Shown: positions 1-13,100 of the stretch, piece by piece
How the letters are laid out: the number at the start of each line of letters is the position of its first letter
Numbering within the stretch: position 1 is the stretch's first letter
Assembly (NCBI GenBank): GCA_019648995.1
Contig: BLXT01000074.1
Location: 170,945 to 200,565, forward strand
DNA length: 29,621 nt
Reading direction: 5' to 3'
Source of the DNA: Plakobranchus ocellatus
Taxonomy: Eukaryota > Mollusca > Gastropoda > Plakobranchidae
Notes under the pieces: generated by a model
Told to the model about the DNA's origin: nothing
Databases searched by the model: none
The model's input: the letters and a program-made list of their open reading frames with translations, nothing else
Position numbers and translations under genes: made by a program

Positions 1-986
1 ATGTATATATGTGTATTTTTTCTCCCGCTTATTTTCCTTATCTATAAATTATAGTAATTATGATAAAATCTCATCAATTCTATACCCTATCTTGCCCCAC
101 CGGACTTTCCCCCATGGTTCTCTCTTTATTTCTTCCTCTGGAATCATTAGTTTACTCATGCCAACTTTGACAGCATAATGACGGAAAGGTTTCCCCTTCC
201 ACCTTTTTAATATTTGTAGAAAACAATGGAGCAGAACAACCAATTCGCATTAGACAGATTGCATATTATGAGCATGGAGGGAAAACGCTATTTTTTTTTT
301 TTTTTGCTCGCTTGTACTGGGGCAGTGGTATGGCCAGCAACTCTTGTTCCTCAGGAAATATCCACAAATATTCTCGCTTCTCACTATGCTTTTAAAGTGA
401 AGAAACACTGAAGACGCTCTGTATGTTTGTGTTTATATATAGCGGCCTTTCTCGCTTATATATAATTATATGGCTCAAATTGAACAGCTTCAGCAAGTGT
501 TATACTAGGAGAAAGGCGATATCTTTACTGCCACTATTTGTGCATAAATGTTTTGTTTCAAGCAGATTTCTGTTTAAAAAGATATGAAGTAAAAGCTGCT
601 ATAGCAGCCGGGTCTTAATATTTGATTTGATTGCTCATCTAGGTTTCACACTTTCAGTTTAAAAGTACTCCACTGTACTTTCTGGCTTCTTCCCTAACCT
701 TTTGTCTCAAAACTGAATAAATCTATTCTGTTATTAACGGGACTTCTTATGGCCCAAACTGAGTGAAACTGGCTTCTTACCTACCAGGACTTTGTATGGC
801 CCTAATTGGGTGAATCTGGCCTCTTACTTGCCAGGACTTTTCATGTTCCTAAATAGCTGCAGTCTGATTTCTTGCCATGCAAGATCCCATTACAAATGTG
901 GAGATTTATGCAATATGCATGCTATTAATTCACCTGTTTTTCTTGTGATTAAAGTCTTGCAACTTTTCACTGTTCAAATCTCACAG
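1..986 (+). other. Intron upstream of exon 1 of the window (3' part)
   Basis: This is AT-rich non-coding sequence ending in the acceptor of the first visible exon (AATCTCACAG at 977-986). The upstream exon, which should carry the kinesin switch II and alpha-5 region, is outside the window. The only structure I see is a 47-bp tandem repeat at 740-880 and a T run near 292-305. Short reading frames at 226-411 and 792-995 match no family I know; the second crosses the repeat. Confidence 0.8.
740..880 (+). repeat. Three-copy 47-bp tandem repeat in intron
   Basis: Three units begin at GGACTT (740, 787, 834), each exactly 47 bp from the next. They share the pattern GGACTTnnTATGGCCC, then GAAnCTGGC, then TTCTTACC or a close variant. 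Units 1 and 2 are clearly alike and unit 3 is more diverged. A weak partial unit (CTTTCTGGCTTCTTCCCTA) may precede them near 679. I do not recognise the unit as any known transposon. Confidence 0.8.
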
Positions 987-1126
987 ATACGCTGATCGAG
1001 CTAAACAGATCATGTGCAAGGCTGTAGTCAATGAGGATCCAAATGCCAAACTGATTCGTGAGCTCAAGGAAGAGGTTGCTCGTCTCCGAGACATTCTCTC
1101 CAGTGAGGGCATTGAACTGAATGAAG
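987..1126 (+). CDS. unc-104: Exon 1: end of motor domain, neck linker and neck helix
   Basis: The exon follows AATCTCACAG and ends GAAG|GTGAGA. The first base completes an Arg codon, then the frame reads YADRAKQI, the last helix of the kinesin motor, followed by [12 protein letters not shown] and [16 protein letters not shown]. The second part is the kinesin-3 neck linker and neck helix, which sets direction and helps dimerise or autoinhibit the motor. It is 46 codons plus one base (ends in phase 1). Family members often have Arg or Val where this protein has Met in KQIMC. An open frame runs on past the donor to 1218, but that part is intron read-through. Confidence 0.96.
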
Positions 1127-4100
1127 GTGAGACCCAACCTCAATGTTTCAAGATTCACCTTGAAAAAAAAATCAATAATGAAGAAATGTTAAGTTTGTCT
1201 ATTAACATGGTCACTTGATTTATAGTCTCTTTGTATCATTATAACTTTAATTCAGGTTTTTAAAATAGTCAAGCTAGGGTTGTCCCATATACTTGTTTGG
1301 TCCAGTTGGGAATTTTGTCATGAAAGGTAACAAGAACAACAAAAACGAAGGTGAAGAGAAGAAAAAAAAAAGCATGGTGGAATGAATAGCAGAGACAGTC
1401 TAGCTTGCAGAAGTACTTATTCAGCCGCAAAGGTGACAGTGATGGTTGTGGTGGTGTAATATGCAGTAAACAATTATATCAATTAAAGAAATAACAATGT
1501 ATTGACTTCTGTGATATAAACAATTATCAAAAAAATTGAATGAGCATCAATGTAATAGCAAATGAGACAAACTACAATGAAAATTAATAAAGAGGGCAAG
1601 TTTAAACATGCTACTAGATGGATATTAACTCATTCCAGGTAAATGCCAATATATCGGTGCTAATCCACCCCCCACCCCCCCAATGTGGATGCATTATATC
1701 GGCACTGACGGGCCTCTCTATTCTTGTTTCTTGGGAATAAATACCTCTGCACCCAAAAAAGAAATCTGTCTGGAAAGAGTTAAATGTTCTAGGGTACAAA
1801 AAAAAACAAAAAACGTGGTCGTTAAGTAAGGCAGTAAATTGACAAACTCTGTTGCTGTTCTCCTGTAGGCCAGAGCATGTCAGAGTACATGGAGCAGCGA
1901 CAGAGGTCCAGATCACGCAAAGAATCAATCACTCTGGAGGGTGGCGATGATGCTTTGGAAAGGCTGAAGGAGTCAGAGAAGCTGATTGCTGAGCTGAACC
2001 TATCCTGGGAGGAAAAACTGCGCAAGACAGAGTCTGTTCGGAAGGAGAGGTGAGAGCATAACAGTTTTTTTTGGTTTTAAGTCTGTTTTGTTCTTGTTGC
2101 TTTCTTTTTTCTTTTCTTTTTTTTATTTCTGATTTGTGACTTAAAACAATTGAAAATAAGAACAAGGAGAGTGAAGCTTTATGATAGTTCATATAATTGT
2201 TGTTGGTAATATTGTTGTCATAGTTGTATTTGAAAAATGATGATCAAAATAATTGTGTTACTTATATCTGCAACAATTGTGAACAAAATGTTACTAAAAT
2301 ATGTCTTGTGTGTGTACTGTTACTGAATTTTTGTAATGTAAGAGTTGATGTCTTTAAAAAAAGAACCATATTAATTTAATAAAAGCCATATCATCATTAA
2401 TCCCATAAGTTTTCATTCTTTTGTGGCATATTAGGACGATAGCAACAAGTTTCCCCCATCCCCCTCAGTTCATGGCTCTCATCAGTGCCTCTCTCACTTC
2501 CATGCCTGATCGTTCACAGATGCTGTCCTCCTATCTTTTTCTTTCTTTATCTGCCACTTCTTTGTCCACCTTGCATGGACTGCATCAATTTAATTTTCTT
2601 TGTTTGACTCATGTTAGGAGGTCAGCATATGGCCCAATAGCATGCTGGATGCATCTTTTGACCGCTTCATTAGTATTGTGGTCTTTGTCTGAGATGTTGA
2701 ATAGTTTGCTGAAGCATCTCATTTCAATAGCTTTTATTTTTCTCTCTATATCTCCCGTCAGGATCGAGGACTCACAACATATAGGGGCATTAACAATACT
2801 AAAGACCTGACAAGTCTGATCTTTGAACCCATTAAAATATACCCACATACATTGTGGATAAATATCCGGTTTAATAAGAACAATTCCTGTGATACATGAT
2901 GTTTTTTTTTTTCTACATTCACTTTCTTTAGTCTTAGGGACATCTGAGGCAATCAGGGTAAATCAGTCTCAGGTTCCATAACCTTTGTAGTGAACTCTGA
3001 GTATGATGTATAAGCTAAAAGTGTTTTTTTTAAATAGAAAAAAAAAATCCATTTCGACTTACATATTTGGTAAGATGTGACATTCCCTTTTCTTTTTCAT
3101 TTTCAGAGAGGCAATCTTGGCTGAGATGGGTGTTGCTCTTAAAGAAGATGGTGGGACCATTGGTGTGTTTTCACCTAAGAAAGTAAGTGATCCTTTTTTA
3201 TGTCCAATTTTAATCCTTTCTTTACTTCTGATTTAGTCCATCATTTTAAGGGGGGAAGACTTTTATTACTGAATTTTGAAAATGAAAAGCTTTGGCCTTT
3301 ATTTGTGGTGCGAGAGAAAAAAAAATTATGAAGTAACAAATTCTTATTAATGTGATATGGCTACAAGGAGAAAAATTCATATTCTAGCTTACTGAAGTTA
3401 ATCAGTGAGCATCTGATATTGTGTGGATTGCTACACCGTGGTGCAGAAAAAAAAAAAGACATCTTGTAAAAATTATCAATCTCAATTATGTAAAAACTGA
3501 AAAGTCTAAAAGTCTTGAGATGTTCCAATGAATTTGAAGTTGTGTTTTCAACTTTTTGATACATTGATGCCACCAAAAATTGCAATTGTAGTAAGCTTGT
3601 AAATAGTGAAAACTGTACAGAGGCATTGTAATTTTGAGCCAAGATATTGAGGTTTGAGCTTTTCTCTGAAAAGCAGTGAAAGGCATGCAAAAAAAAATTA
3701 AATAAAAATTTTTTTCTTTAAAAATTGTTGTTTGTGACGTCAAACTCATACGGACCAGTGTCAAGATATATGGAATCTGTTCGAACAAGCTTAGTTAATT
3801 AAAATGTTTTTGTTTGTTTTCAGTCCCCACATCTGGTGAACCTGAATGAAGACCCTCTGATGTCCGAGTGTCTGCTGTATTATATCAAAGAGGGAACAAC
3901 CAGGTTTGTTTTTAAACCTGTGGTTGTGTGCTTATTGCATAAAACAGTAGTAAGAGTAATAAAAGTAATGATTATAAAAAAATAATACTAATATAATAAT
4001 AACAATAATAATAATAATGAAAGAATATAGCCAGGAATACTCATGCTGCATCCCAAGTGGTGAAATAGAATACTTCTCAAGGTAGAAAATTTTGAAGCAA

Positions 4101-7100
4101 TTTTTTTTTTTTGTTTTTGGATAATTTGTTCCTTTTTCCTTTCAAACAAAACAAAGTTTGAGCCTTTTAATACATTCTAAAATAGCTTTATAATTTTTTT
4201 TATTCTCGTATTCTCTCTCTGATTTCTTTCCATAAGTGAGTAGCACTGGCTTGAAGGGAAATTTTTTATGAGCTGATGATAATGCCTTGTCTACATAAGC
4301 AAAAGTGCAGGTAGACAGGTACCTTGTTTGACACTGTGGGGATGAGTCAGTTAATTGAAAAATCTCTTTTGTTCCTTTGTCTTTTTTTCAGTTTTGTATA
4401 AACTGGCAAAAGCTCTTATTTGACCACATCATAGCAATTATTTTTCTGCTATTCCTCCTTGTAACAGAGTTGGGCTTCAGGATGGCAAAAATCCAAATGA
4501 TGTGCAGTTAAGTGGAGGAAATATTCTGGAGGAACATTGTCGCTTCGAGAACAAAGATGGTAATAGAGCAAATTTTATTTATATTTTTTTTTTTGTGGGG
4601 TTTGATTTCTTCTTTCAAAGATTATTTGCAAATATTACCTTTTGTCCTTTTGTTTCTTCTGCTTTTTAGCTGGTTTTTTTTACCATTAAGCCTAAATTTT
4701 GTTGCCTGAAACATTTTAAATTTTGCCTTATTATTAATTATTGTTTCATCTAGTATTTTAAAAAAAGATGTAAATAAACTGCTCATACTTTTGCATTTTT
4801 ACCTTATAATATGGGCACTAAATTTAAAACCTGTTTCATTTTGTAATTTTCTGTAAAAAGAAAAATTTCCTCTCTCATTCTCTCTCTCTCCCTTTTCTAC
4901 AAGACAAGCAATGAAAAGGAAAAGTGTCAGAGCTTTATTAAAGTATGATTGTAATCTATAATGAAATCTAATTTCATGCTTCTGTTATTTTCTCTGTCTT
5001 CAGGCATTGTCACTCTGGTGCCATGTGATGGTGCTCTCTGTTTTGTCAATGGGCGACAGATTACTGAGCCAACTGTTATGAAAACTGGAGCTCGTGTCAT
5101 CCTGGGCAAACATCATGTATTCCGTTTCAATCATCCCCAGCAAGGTCAGTACCCAGTCTGTTTCTGTTTATTGTGCTTGCATGCAGTCCTGGAAGTAAAT
5201 GTCTGAACAGGCATACTTTTGGTATCACCGTGGAGTAAATGACATAATAATCAGACTTACACACTTTTTGATGGGTGTTAGATCAGCTATTGTTGTAATG
5301 GTTAGGGTAACTTGTCAACGTTTTTAATCTGCTAGGGCTAGATTACAGTGTTTCTGTTTGTTTTCATCCTTTGCTATATTAAATGTGATGCAAAGTCAGA
5401 ACACTAACATTGCTTTTATACACCTGACTGTAGAAAAAAAAGGAGTTCTCTTCTCAAAACAAAAGATTCTTTCTGGCACAACTATCAAAGTTTTCATTTC
5501 AATGCCTCTTGCTGGAGTCAATGTCACTAATTATTCTGTTTTCATCCTTACAGCTCGGGCTAGCCGAGCCCTGATGACGGAGTCTATGGTAGACTCAACT
5601 GATGGACTGATGAGCAAGTCAATGCTGGAGTCATCCGAAGGTGTGATGAGCAAATCCATGCTTGAGTCTACAGATGGCCTAATTTGTAAGTTTGTGATTG
5701 ATACTTTACAATGGTGTGTTTACTGAAACGTTTGTTAGATAAATTTCTTTTTTAAGATATAATTATTGTTTAATGCAAGTTCTTAGGCGTAGTTCTTATT
5801 AAATTTACTCATTATAAAATATTGATGGTTGGTGTATCAAACCTCTGAAGTCCCTATTCACAAAGAAGTGAGTTTGAGTTGCCCCTTAAATAGTTAAATT
5901 GCCCCAAAGCTTCTCCTTTCTGTCTTATGAATAAGTTCTGGAAGTTTTTAAGTAAGCAAAAAAAGTCATTTGTTTTTCTGTCTCACTTTATCGTACTGTT
6001 AACATTGATTACCAGTAATTTGATGGTTTATTGACTTGGGGCCTTGTGTTAGCATGGTAGCCCAACCTCCCAGCTTTGGCTGCTCTCCTTATTTCAGCAA
6101 TGAAGACCCTTTACCCTTGCCTACTTTTTTTTGAAGTACCATAATATTTCCTGGCCTGCTTATGGTGTAGGCTTATTTTTTGCCCTGCAGTTTCTTGAAG
6201 TTGTTATAAAAAGTGAGTAGGAAGGTATATTAAGTAATATTTTAATACCATATAGAAAAAAATAATCTAACAACCATCATCCCCACAGCTGAGCCAGTGG
6301 ACTGGACATTTGCCCAACTGGAGCTGTTGGAGAAGCAGGGCATTGACCTGCGCAAGGAGATGGAGAGCCGGCTTGTTTTGCTGGAGGAGCAGTACCGCAA
6401 GGAGAAGGAGGAGGCTGATCTCTTGTTTGAGCAGCAGAGACAGGTCAGTGATATATTTTGGATTTGGGATGGGGAGAACAGTTCTCTGTTAGCACGGGGG
6501 AAGTTATCTTTCTACTGGTGGGGGCATATTCAGTTCTTTGTCAGGAAGGGGAAGGTCTTTTCTCTCTTACTTCTTAGTAGGGGTAACAATAGGGTCAAGG
6601 TCAGTTCTCTGTGAGCAAGATGCAATGATGTAGAATATTGTTAAAGAGATACCCATGTGATTACCTGATATTTTTAACCTACAGGATTATGAGAACCGTA
6701 TCCAGTCACTGCAAGAGCAGGTAGAGCGTCACTCTATGATCTCAAGTGTGGCCACCACACACATGTTTGATGAAGAGGAAGAAGAGGAAGGTTTGTTCAT
6801 ACTAAGACAATTATAGACGGAGAGAAAAGAGAGAGCAAGAGAGAGAGAGAGAGAGAGAGAGAGAGTGTGTAATAAATGAAAAAATAATCAATAGATTTCA
6901 CTTGTCAGATTCCTCCCTTATCATAATTGAAAACTAAAATTATTTAGGTTAAGGTTTATTGAAGAGCTGGTTAATGATTAATAAATTAGGATTCACCTTA
7001 CGAATTCCCTCCCCAACATGTAAACTTTTATTTAATGTGAAATTGCATGGAACATGGTTTGATGAAAAGTGAAATAATGAATCTGAATGTGAAAAGAAAT

Positions 7101-10100
7101 CTCTGTCTAAAACCAGCCTAAAACTGACTCAACTGTCATCAATATCATTGGCTCAATAATGGTGATTTTTGTAACTTACTCAACGGATGATATTTATGCC
7201 ATTTTATCAGAGGTTCAGTGGACAGACAGAGAGAAGGAGCTGGCTGCCTGGGGATTCCGCAAGTGGAAGTATCATCAGTTCACATCTTTGAGGGTGAGTG
7301 TGCTTGAGGTGTTGTCTTGGATTAGAGTTCATAGTTTCTTCTTTTATTTGCAGCTCTACTTTTCTTCTCTCCCTCCCTCCATCTCACTTTTTCTTCTTCT
7401 CTATCTCTTTTTATCTCCCCCCTTGCTTGTATTTAACTCTCTTGTCTTGTTTAGCTTTCGATTTCAGTGTTTTTATTTATTTTAAAAATCTCTTTTGAGA
7501 ATACTTTTCAGCATGTCATCCTCTGTCCGACAATGTCCTTTAATAATCCAAATATACCGTATTTCTTTTCTTTCGTTATTAGAATAGCTCAAGTTAGACT
7601 TTTTTGGTGCTTAATGGGTGTTTACCTACTGCCAAAAAAGAGAACCATTGGCATTACAATTAAATGCTGTTTATATTTTTATAGGAAGGCAGAGAAATCA
7701 TACGCATTATTTAATTTTACTTCGTTTTTGTCAACTTTTATTCATCTGCTAGATAGCTTGTATCATTTTCTCTCGTTTTTCACCAGGATGACTTGTGGGG
7801 CAATGCTATCTTCCTGAAAGAGGCCAATGCTATCAGTGTAGAATTGAGCAAGAAGGTATGTAAGATAAAAAAAAAATACATCACAAATATATAAAATCAT
7901 TTCAATGAAATCAATTTGAATTCCCTTTTGACAGCCATAGAACTTGGTCTTAAGCAATATCTTTTTAAAACTTTGAGTTACGCAAGATTGTTTGAACAAT
8001 GCATGGTTTAGAATTTTTATTTTTTTGCTTTGGAAAGTTTTTACCAAAGTTAAATTTCAGTTCTTTTATTTATGTTTTATTATCATTGATGTTATTATTG
8101 CTATCATTATGATTATTATTTATTTTTGGCCGAAAAAGTTTATAACTATATTTTTACAGGAGACTTTTACTGATAAGCTATGCAATTTTAAGAACTAGTC
8201 TCATTAGAAAATTCTGATTAAAAATAGATTTTAGATTTTTTTTAAAAACATTAATTTTATTAAAAATCATCAACTGATTTTGCTTGATGTTAAAAGGTCA
8301 AAAGCATACTCAAGGCCATGCTAAATAAATTGTTTGAGATAGTGTAAATAAATTGGAAGGATTTTCCTTGTGCACATTGAAGTGCATACCATTGTCATGA
8401 CCATAAAAAAATCTTTCACCATAGAAACAATTCAATATGCAACTCTGTCAACTTTCTCTCACAGGTCCAGTTCCAATTTGTCCTGCTGACTGATACGCTG
8501 TACTCACCATTGCCTGCTGACCTCCAGCCACCTGGCGGGAGAGACATCACACGGCCATTCCCCAAGACAGTGGTGGCTGTGGAAGTCCAGGACACTAAGA
8601 ATGGGGCAACGCATTACTGGAGCCTTGACAAACTACGGTGAGTACCAATATTATTCTTACCACACTTGTCTGTCACGGCTGTTCCTCCCACATCCAATCT
8701 CTTTTCTGCTCCTAACTATCTAATGACCATTCAGGAAGATGCATTCAGGAATGTCTTTGCTTATGGTAATCTTCTAATCACTCTTCTTGTGTAACTTGTC
8801 CTCTTTGTATCTCTCAAGACCAGTGACTCTTGAAACTTTTTGTTGATGCCTTATGTCACATAACAGTCAGAGAAGCTAGTTGATTTTTTGGTTTTTACTT
8901 GTCTAGGTCAAGTTTTTGGAGCATTGTTGGAACAGTCTTAATGAGTTAGAGGCAGTGAAAAGAATTTGAAAGACAGGCATTTTAAAAAAGATTTTTCCTC
9001 ACTTTGCACAAAAAAAAAGAAAAAGACAAAGGAAAAAATGGGACTTACACAATTTTTTATAGTTTTTATCATCACCAAGGCTATGAATAGATACAAAAAA
9101 TTACCCAGTTTTTAAAATAAGTAGGTGTATAATGATAAAATAGCTAGGGAGATGGCCCTGAAATCTTTTAAGTTCAAGATGGCTACTGATTTGCTGGCCT
9201 GACAAGGGCCTAAAAGTGGAGATTACAAAATAGTGGACAGTGATATACTCAAGTAAACACTAATGAAAACCAAGTGAAACACGTAAGCCATTGGAGTAAT
9301 GCTGAGAAGTATCCAACTGATTGAAAAGAGAAAAATAATTCTTTGAAAACTTAGATGTATGATATAGTCATTTGTTGGCAAATATAAATAATGTGAGCTT
9401 GTGATACTGAAATTTTTTTTTTCCAGTTTCCCAGCATTTGAATTTTATTTTTTCCATGAATCTCTTTTCATTAAACTATGTTTTTTAGAGCTGGATCATA
9501 TAGAGCTTTCAATATGCATAAGATAATTCTTCAAGAAATGAGCTAACCAAATAATATTTCGAGAGAGCAAAAAGTTTTTTACTCCTGAACTTGGTCTAGA
9601 TTTTTATGAAAATAAAAATCTTAATTGTTTTGTGCCAATATCTTTTCATAGAATAGTTCCATTTGATTACCACCATGTCTTTAAAGCCCATTCTGTCAAC
9701 ATAGACATGAATTTATGCAAACCCAAGGAGTAAATTTGTTGTGTGTGCCAGACTCATATGTTCTTTAGCCCTTTATCAATATGAATACAACAGTTTTTTT
9801 GGTTTTTTTATGCTTGTTTTATACGCTCTGGCCTTTGAATTCTCCCACTGCTATCTTTACACATTTCTCTCTTCTTTACATTATTCCTTTTTTTTTTTGT
9901 GGATCAATTTAGTACGCAAAACTTTGTTTCTTTCTTTTTTTTTATGTAAAAAAAAAAAAGATTTATTTTTGTTCCTGTATGTGATTGTCATCCCCTTGAC
10001 TTTGTCGGAAAAACGGAAGGAAGGTTTCAGGATTGAGAGATACGTCTGGCCAATAGAATAATCAGGGGTGTACAATCTATTAACCTGTGCTTTATCTAAA

Positions 10101-13100
10101 GTCTTCATTAGCATTAAAAGCACACCAAAAAAAATGTCCATTTTTCTTTTTTGTATAGACTTAAATATATGAGTCACTATCAAATATGTATTCTCTCTTT
10201 GTTTTTCTTTTTTTTTTGTAACAAATATGCTTGTTTTCTTTTCAATCCTCTTTAGCTCTCCTGTTTTTCTTTTAATAATTTCGTTTTGTGTGAATTCTTG
10301 CAAAGGTATCTTTACAAGTAGTTTTCAGTACAAGCCCCTTTTTCTTTTTCAGGCGTGCAAACTTTGGCTACATACATTAAAATTAAATTGAAAATGAAAA
10401 TTAAAATTTCTAATGGCTTTGCAATGGCTCATTCAATTTTGCTTCACTTAATCTAGATTGTGTAGTAGTCCCTTAAAATAAAAAGAAAGGCAGATCCATA
10501 TGACTGAAGGCAAACAAAATCTCCTGAAGTAAAGAACTATGACTTAACAATTGTTTTGTGTTTAGAAACTCTATAGCAGGGCTATGGGCATTTTGTATGT
10601 AGAGAAAATTGAGCCTTTTTTTCCTCTTTCCTCTTAAGTTTCATTTAAAGTCAGTCATGTAGATCTGCAACTCAATTCATTTTGTGGGACTACTACACGA
10701 AATCAATATTCCAAAAGGAAAAAAAAACAGAAAAGAAAAAGAAAGAACATTGATATTATTGTTTTCATACAAACAAAATAAGACATTTTGTCTTTTTTCG
10801 TGTGTGATCCTTCGTTTGGAAGAAGCACATTTGTGTGTAGCATATGAAACAGCTAAGTGCTGTTAAAAACAAAATGTATAGAGTTTCTTTAACACAAAAC
10901 CCTGTTTTCCTGGGATTTCATATTATCTCTTTTCTTTCCATTTTCTCTTTTTTTTTTTTCCTTCCCTCTCCTCCCCTTCTCTGTTGGCACAACCCCAGGG
11001 AAAGGTTTGTGTAGCTTCACTTTTGCTTGGCATACGTCTTGTTGTTCAAGTCTCTTCAGTTATATTACTTCTCTTCTTTTCTTATATGGATGTCTCAAGG
11101 CATTTTGTAGCCTCAGTTTTGCTCTTAATTTTATTTTATTTTTTTTGTTTTTGTTTTTTTTAATTGTCCCAAGAGATTTATATAAAATAGTTTCTTTCAT
11201 CTCCAGAAACTCTTAACCTTATTACCTGTTTATAAGCANNNNNNNNNNNNNNNNNNNNNNNNNNNNNNNNNNNNNNNNNNNNNNNNNNNNNNNNNNNNNN
11301 NNNNNNNNNNNNNNNNNNNNNNNNNNNNNNNNNNNNNNNNNNNNNNNNNNNNNNNNNNNNNNNNNNNNNNNNNNNNNNNNNNNNNNNNNNNNNNNNNNNN
11401 NAATAGATTTTATGATTAAAGTGTATTGTAGAGTAAAATTCAAATACTTTCACATAACTCATACTTTACATTGTAAGTAGAATCTATAATACGTTTAGCA
11501 GAAGAAGATGAAGAATAATGTTTGTCAGATAAGTTGTTATTGTGCATCTTGTTTTTCTTGCAATGTATCTCATATAGGGCTGTTTGTTCCTCATCTTTTT
11601 TTCCCCCTTATGCTGCTGCATTGGAACCAAACCCAAACCACCTTTGTCACCTTCACATTGCCACCCATTGGTGCTATCTTCTATTTTCTGTACTTCTCCT
11701 CTATCATACATTTTTTCTTTTCTCTCCCCTTCATTCTCTGTAAACTACAAATTCAAATTCTTCATGTGTATGCTTTGTTCCCCTTTCTTTTATGATCATA
11801 ATTTATGCTGCCTTTTTTTTCTTTTTTATTTCACTCATTCATCTTTGTCCGCAAAATAATTGTCCTTTCAATCTCCTTTGGTTATGATGCAACTCTGTCT
11901 TCTTATTTGTCCTGTAACTGTATCTCATTTTACTCTCATCATTTGTTTTGATTATCCTTATTGGATTGATTATACTATATTTGTTTTGTTATAACATCTG
12001 GCTGCCTGATACTTCTACTTCTTTATCACTGCTTATTCCTTTTCTCGTTCCTTAACCCCTACTCTTTCTTTCTGTTCCCTTTCTCTCTTTCCTTTCTTCC
12101 CCTTCCCTGCCCCCATGGGTGGTGTAGACACCGGCTTACCATGATGCGAGAGATATACAATGAAGACCTCTCTCCGGACACTCCGGAAGCTAAACAGGAT
12201 ATTTTTCACTGCCTCTCGGCGTGCGGCCAGCAAAATGTGTTTAACTTCCGCACCCTCATTCCCTCAAGGTCAGGGGAAGTGTCGTCATCTTGGTGTTTTT
12301 TTTTCTGTTTTGTTTTTTTTTAAAAACATTCTATGTCCACACTCATAATTGTGTTAGGCCGCCCCCCAACTTTTTATGTGTTTAGTTACTTTTCTTTTGG
12401 TTACCTTTTTGTATATGCGCTTCTTAATGAATGATTTGTCAGATTTTCATTTTGTTGGAATGTTCTTCAGTGTGCTTGGAAAAAGAATGTTAACCCCAAA
12501 TGTTTCTCTGAGTATCCCATCTTAAACTAAAATGCTGAACAATTTATTCTTTTTTTTTTTTCGTCTCTGAATAGTTGGTTTTGCCTGGCTTTGTGATTAT
12601 GCTATGCTCTATGTTTAAAAAAGATTTTTTTCTGTGGAGTGTTGAGTGTTTTGTGGAAAGGCAAAATTTCATTCTACACCCTTTGAGAACCTGAATTTGC
12701 AGTCGTTTTCATCAAGTTCTTGGTTCTGTGGAATGAAATTTAGCTGTATTGTGTGACAACCAGAGCAAATCATTCACAAGTAGCCTTGGATACTTTTGCT
12801 CTCAGCCTTTATAAAAAGTTTTATTGACTCCCTTCAAACACCATTTGACAACCGAGATATAGTAAGGATTTTTTTTTTTTTTAATTGTTAACTCACATAC
12901 TATAGCAATATTTTACTGTGTTATCAGAAAATTTAGGGAACTATATCTTTGTTTTACGACAAATTCAAAGTTGTCTAAATATATTTTTTAGTTTATAATT
13001 TGGTGACAATTTAACCAATTCTAGTAGTCTTCTCCAATCAGCCTCATTGCTACTGAAGTATGCTTTTCAATTTTTTTTGCATCTTTCTCAGCGTATCTTA

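Larger units (their letters stand above)
8638..12127 (+). other. Intron 12, with assembly gap
   Basis: This 3.5-kb intron is AT-rich. Long T and A runs around 9880-10220 create spurious reading frames on both strands. From about 10890 onward, and especially 11580-12115, it is very pyrimidine-rich. A gap lies at 11239-11401. A pseudo-acceptor with TTTCTTTTTCAG at 10353 is followed within nine codons by a stop. I found no transposon. Confidence 0.85.

Noticed and set aside
1012..1218. 68-residue frame starting at an internal Met in exon 1
   Set aside because: It is exon 1 plus read-through into intron 1. The conserved protein clearly continues at 1869.
9881..10303. Minus-strand 140-residue Lys-rich frame
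   Set aside because: It arises from long T runs on the plus strand, with no family resemblance.
10341..10385. Possible exon after TTTCTTTTTCAG at 10353
   Set aside because: In the phase required by exon 12 it meets a stop after about nine codons, and no polyadenylation or terminal-exon signal was evident.
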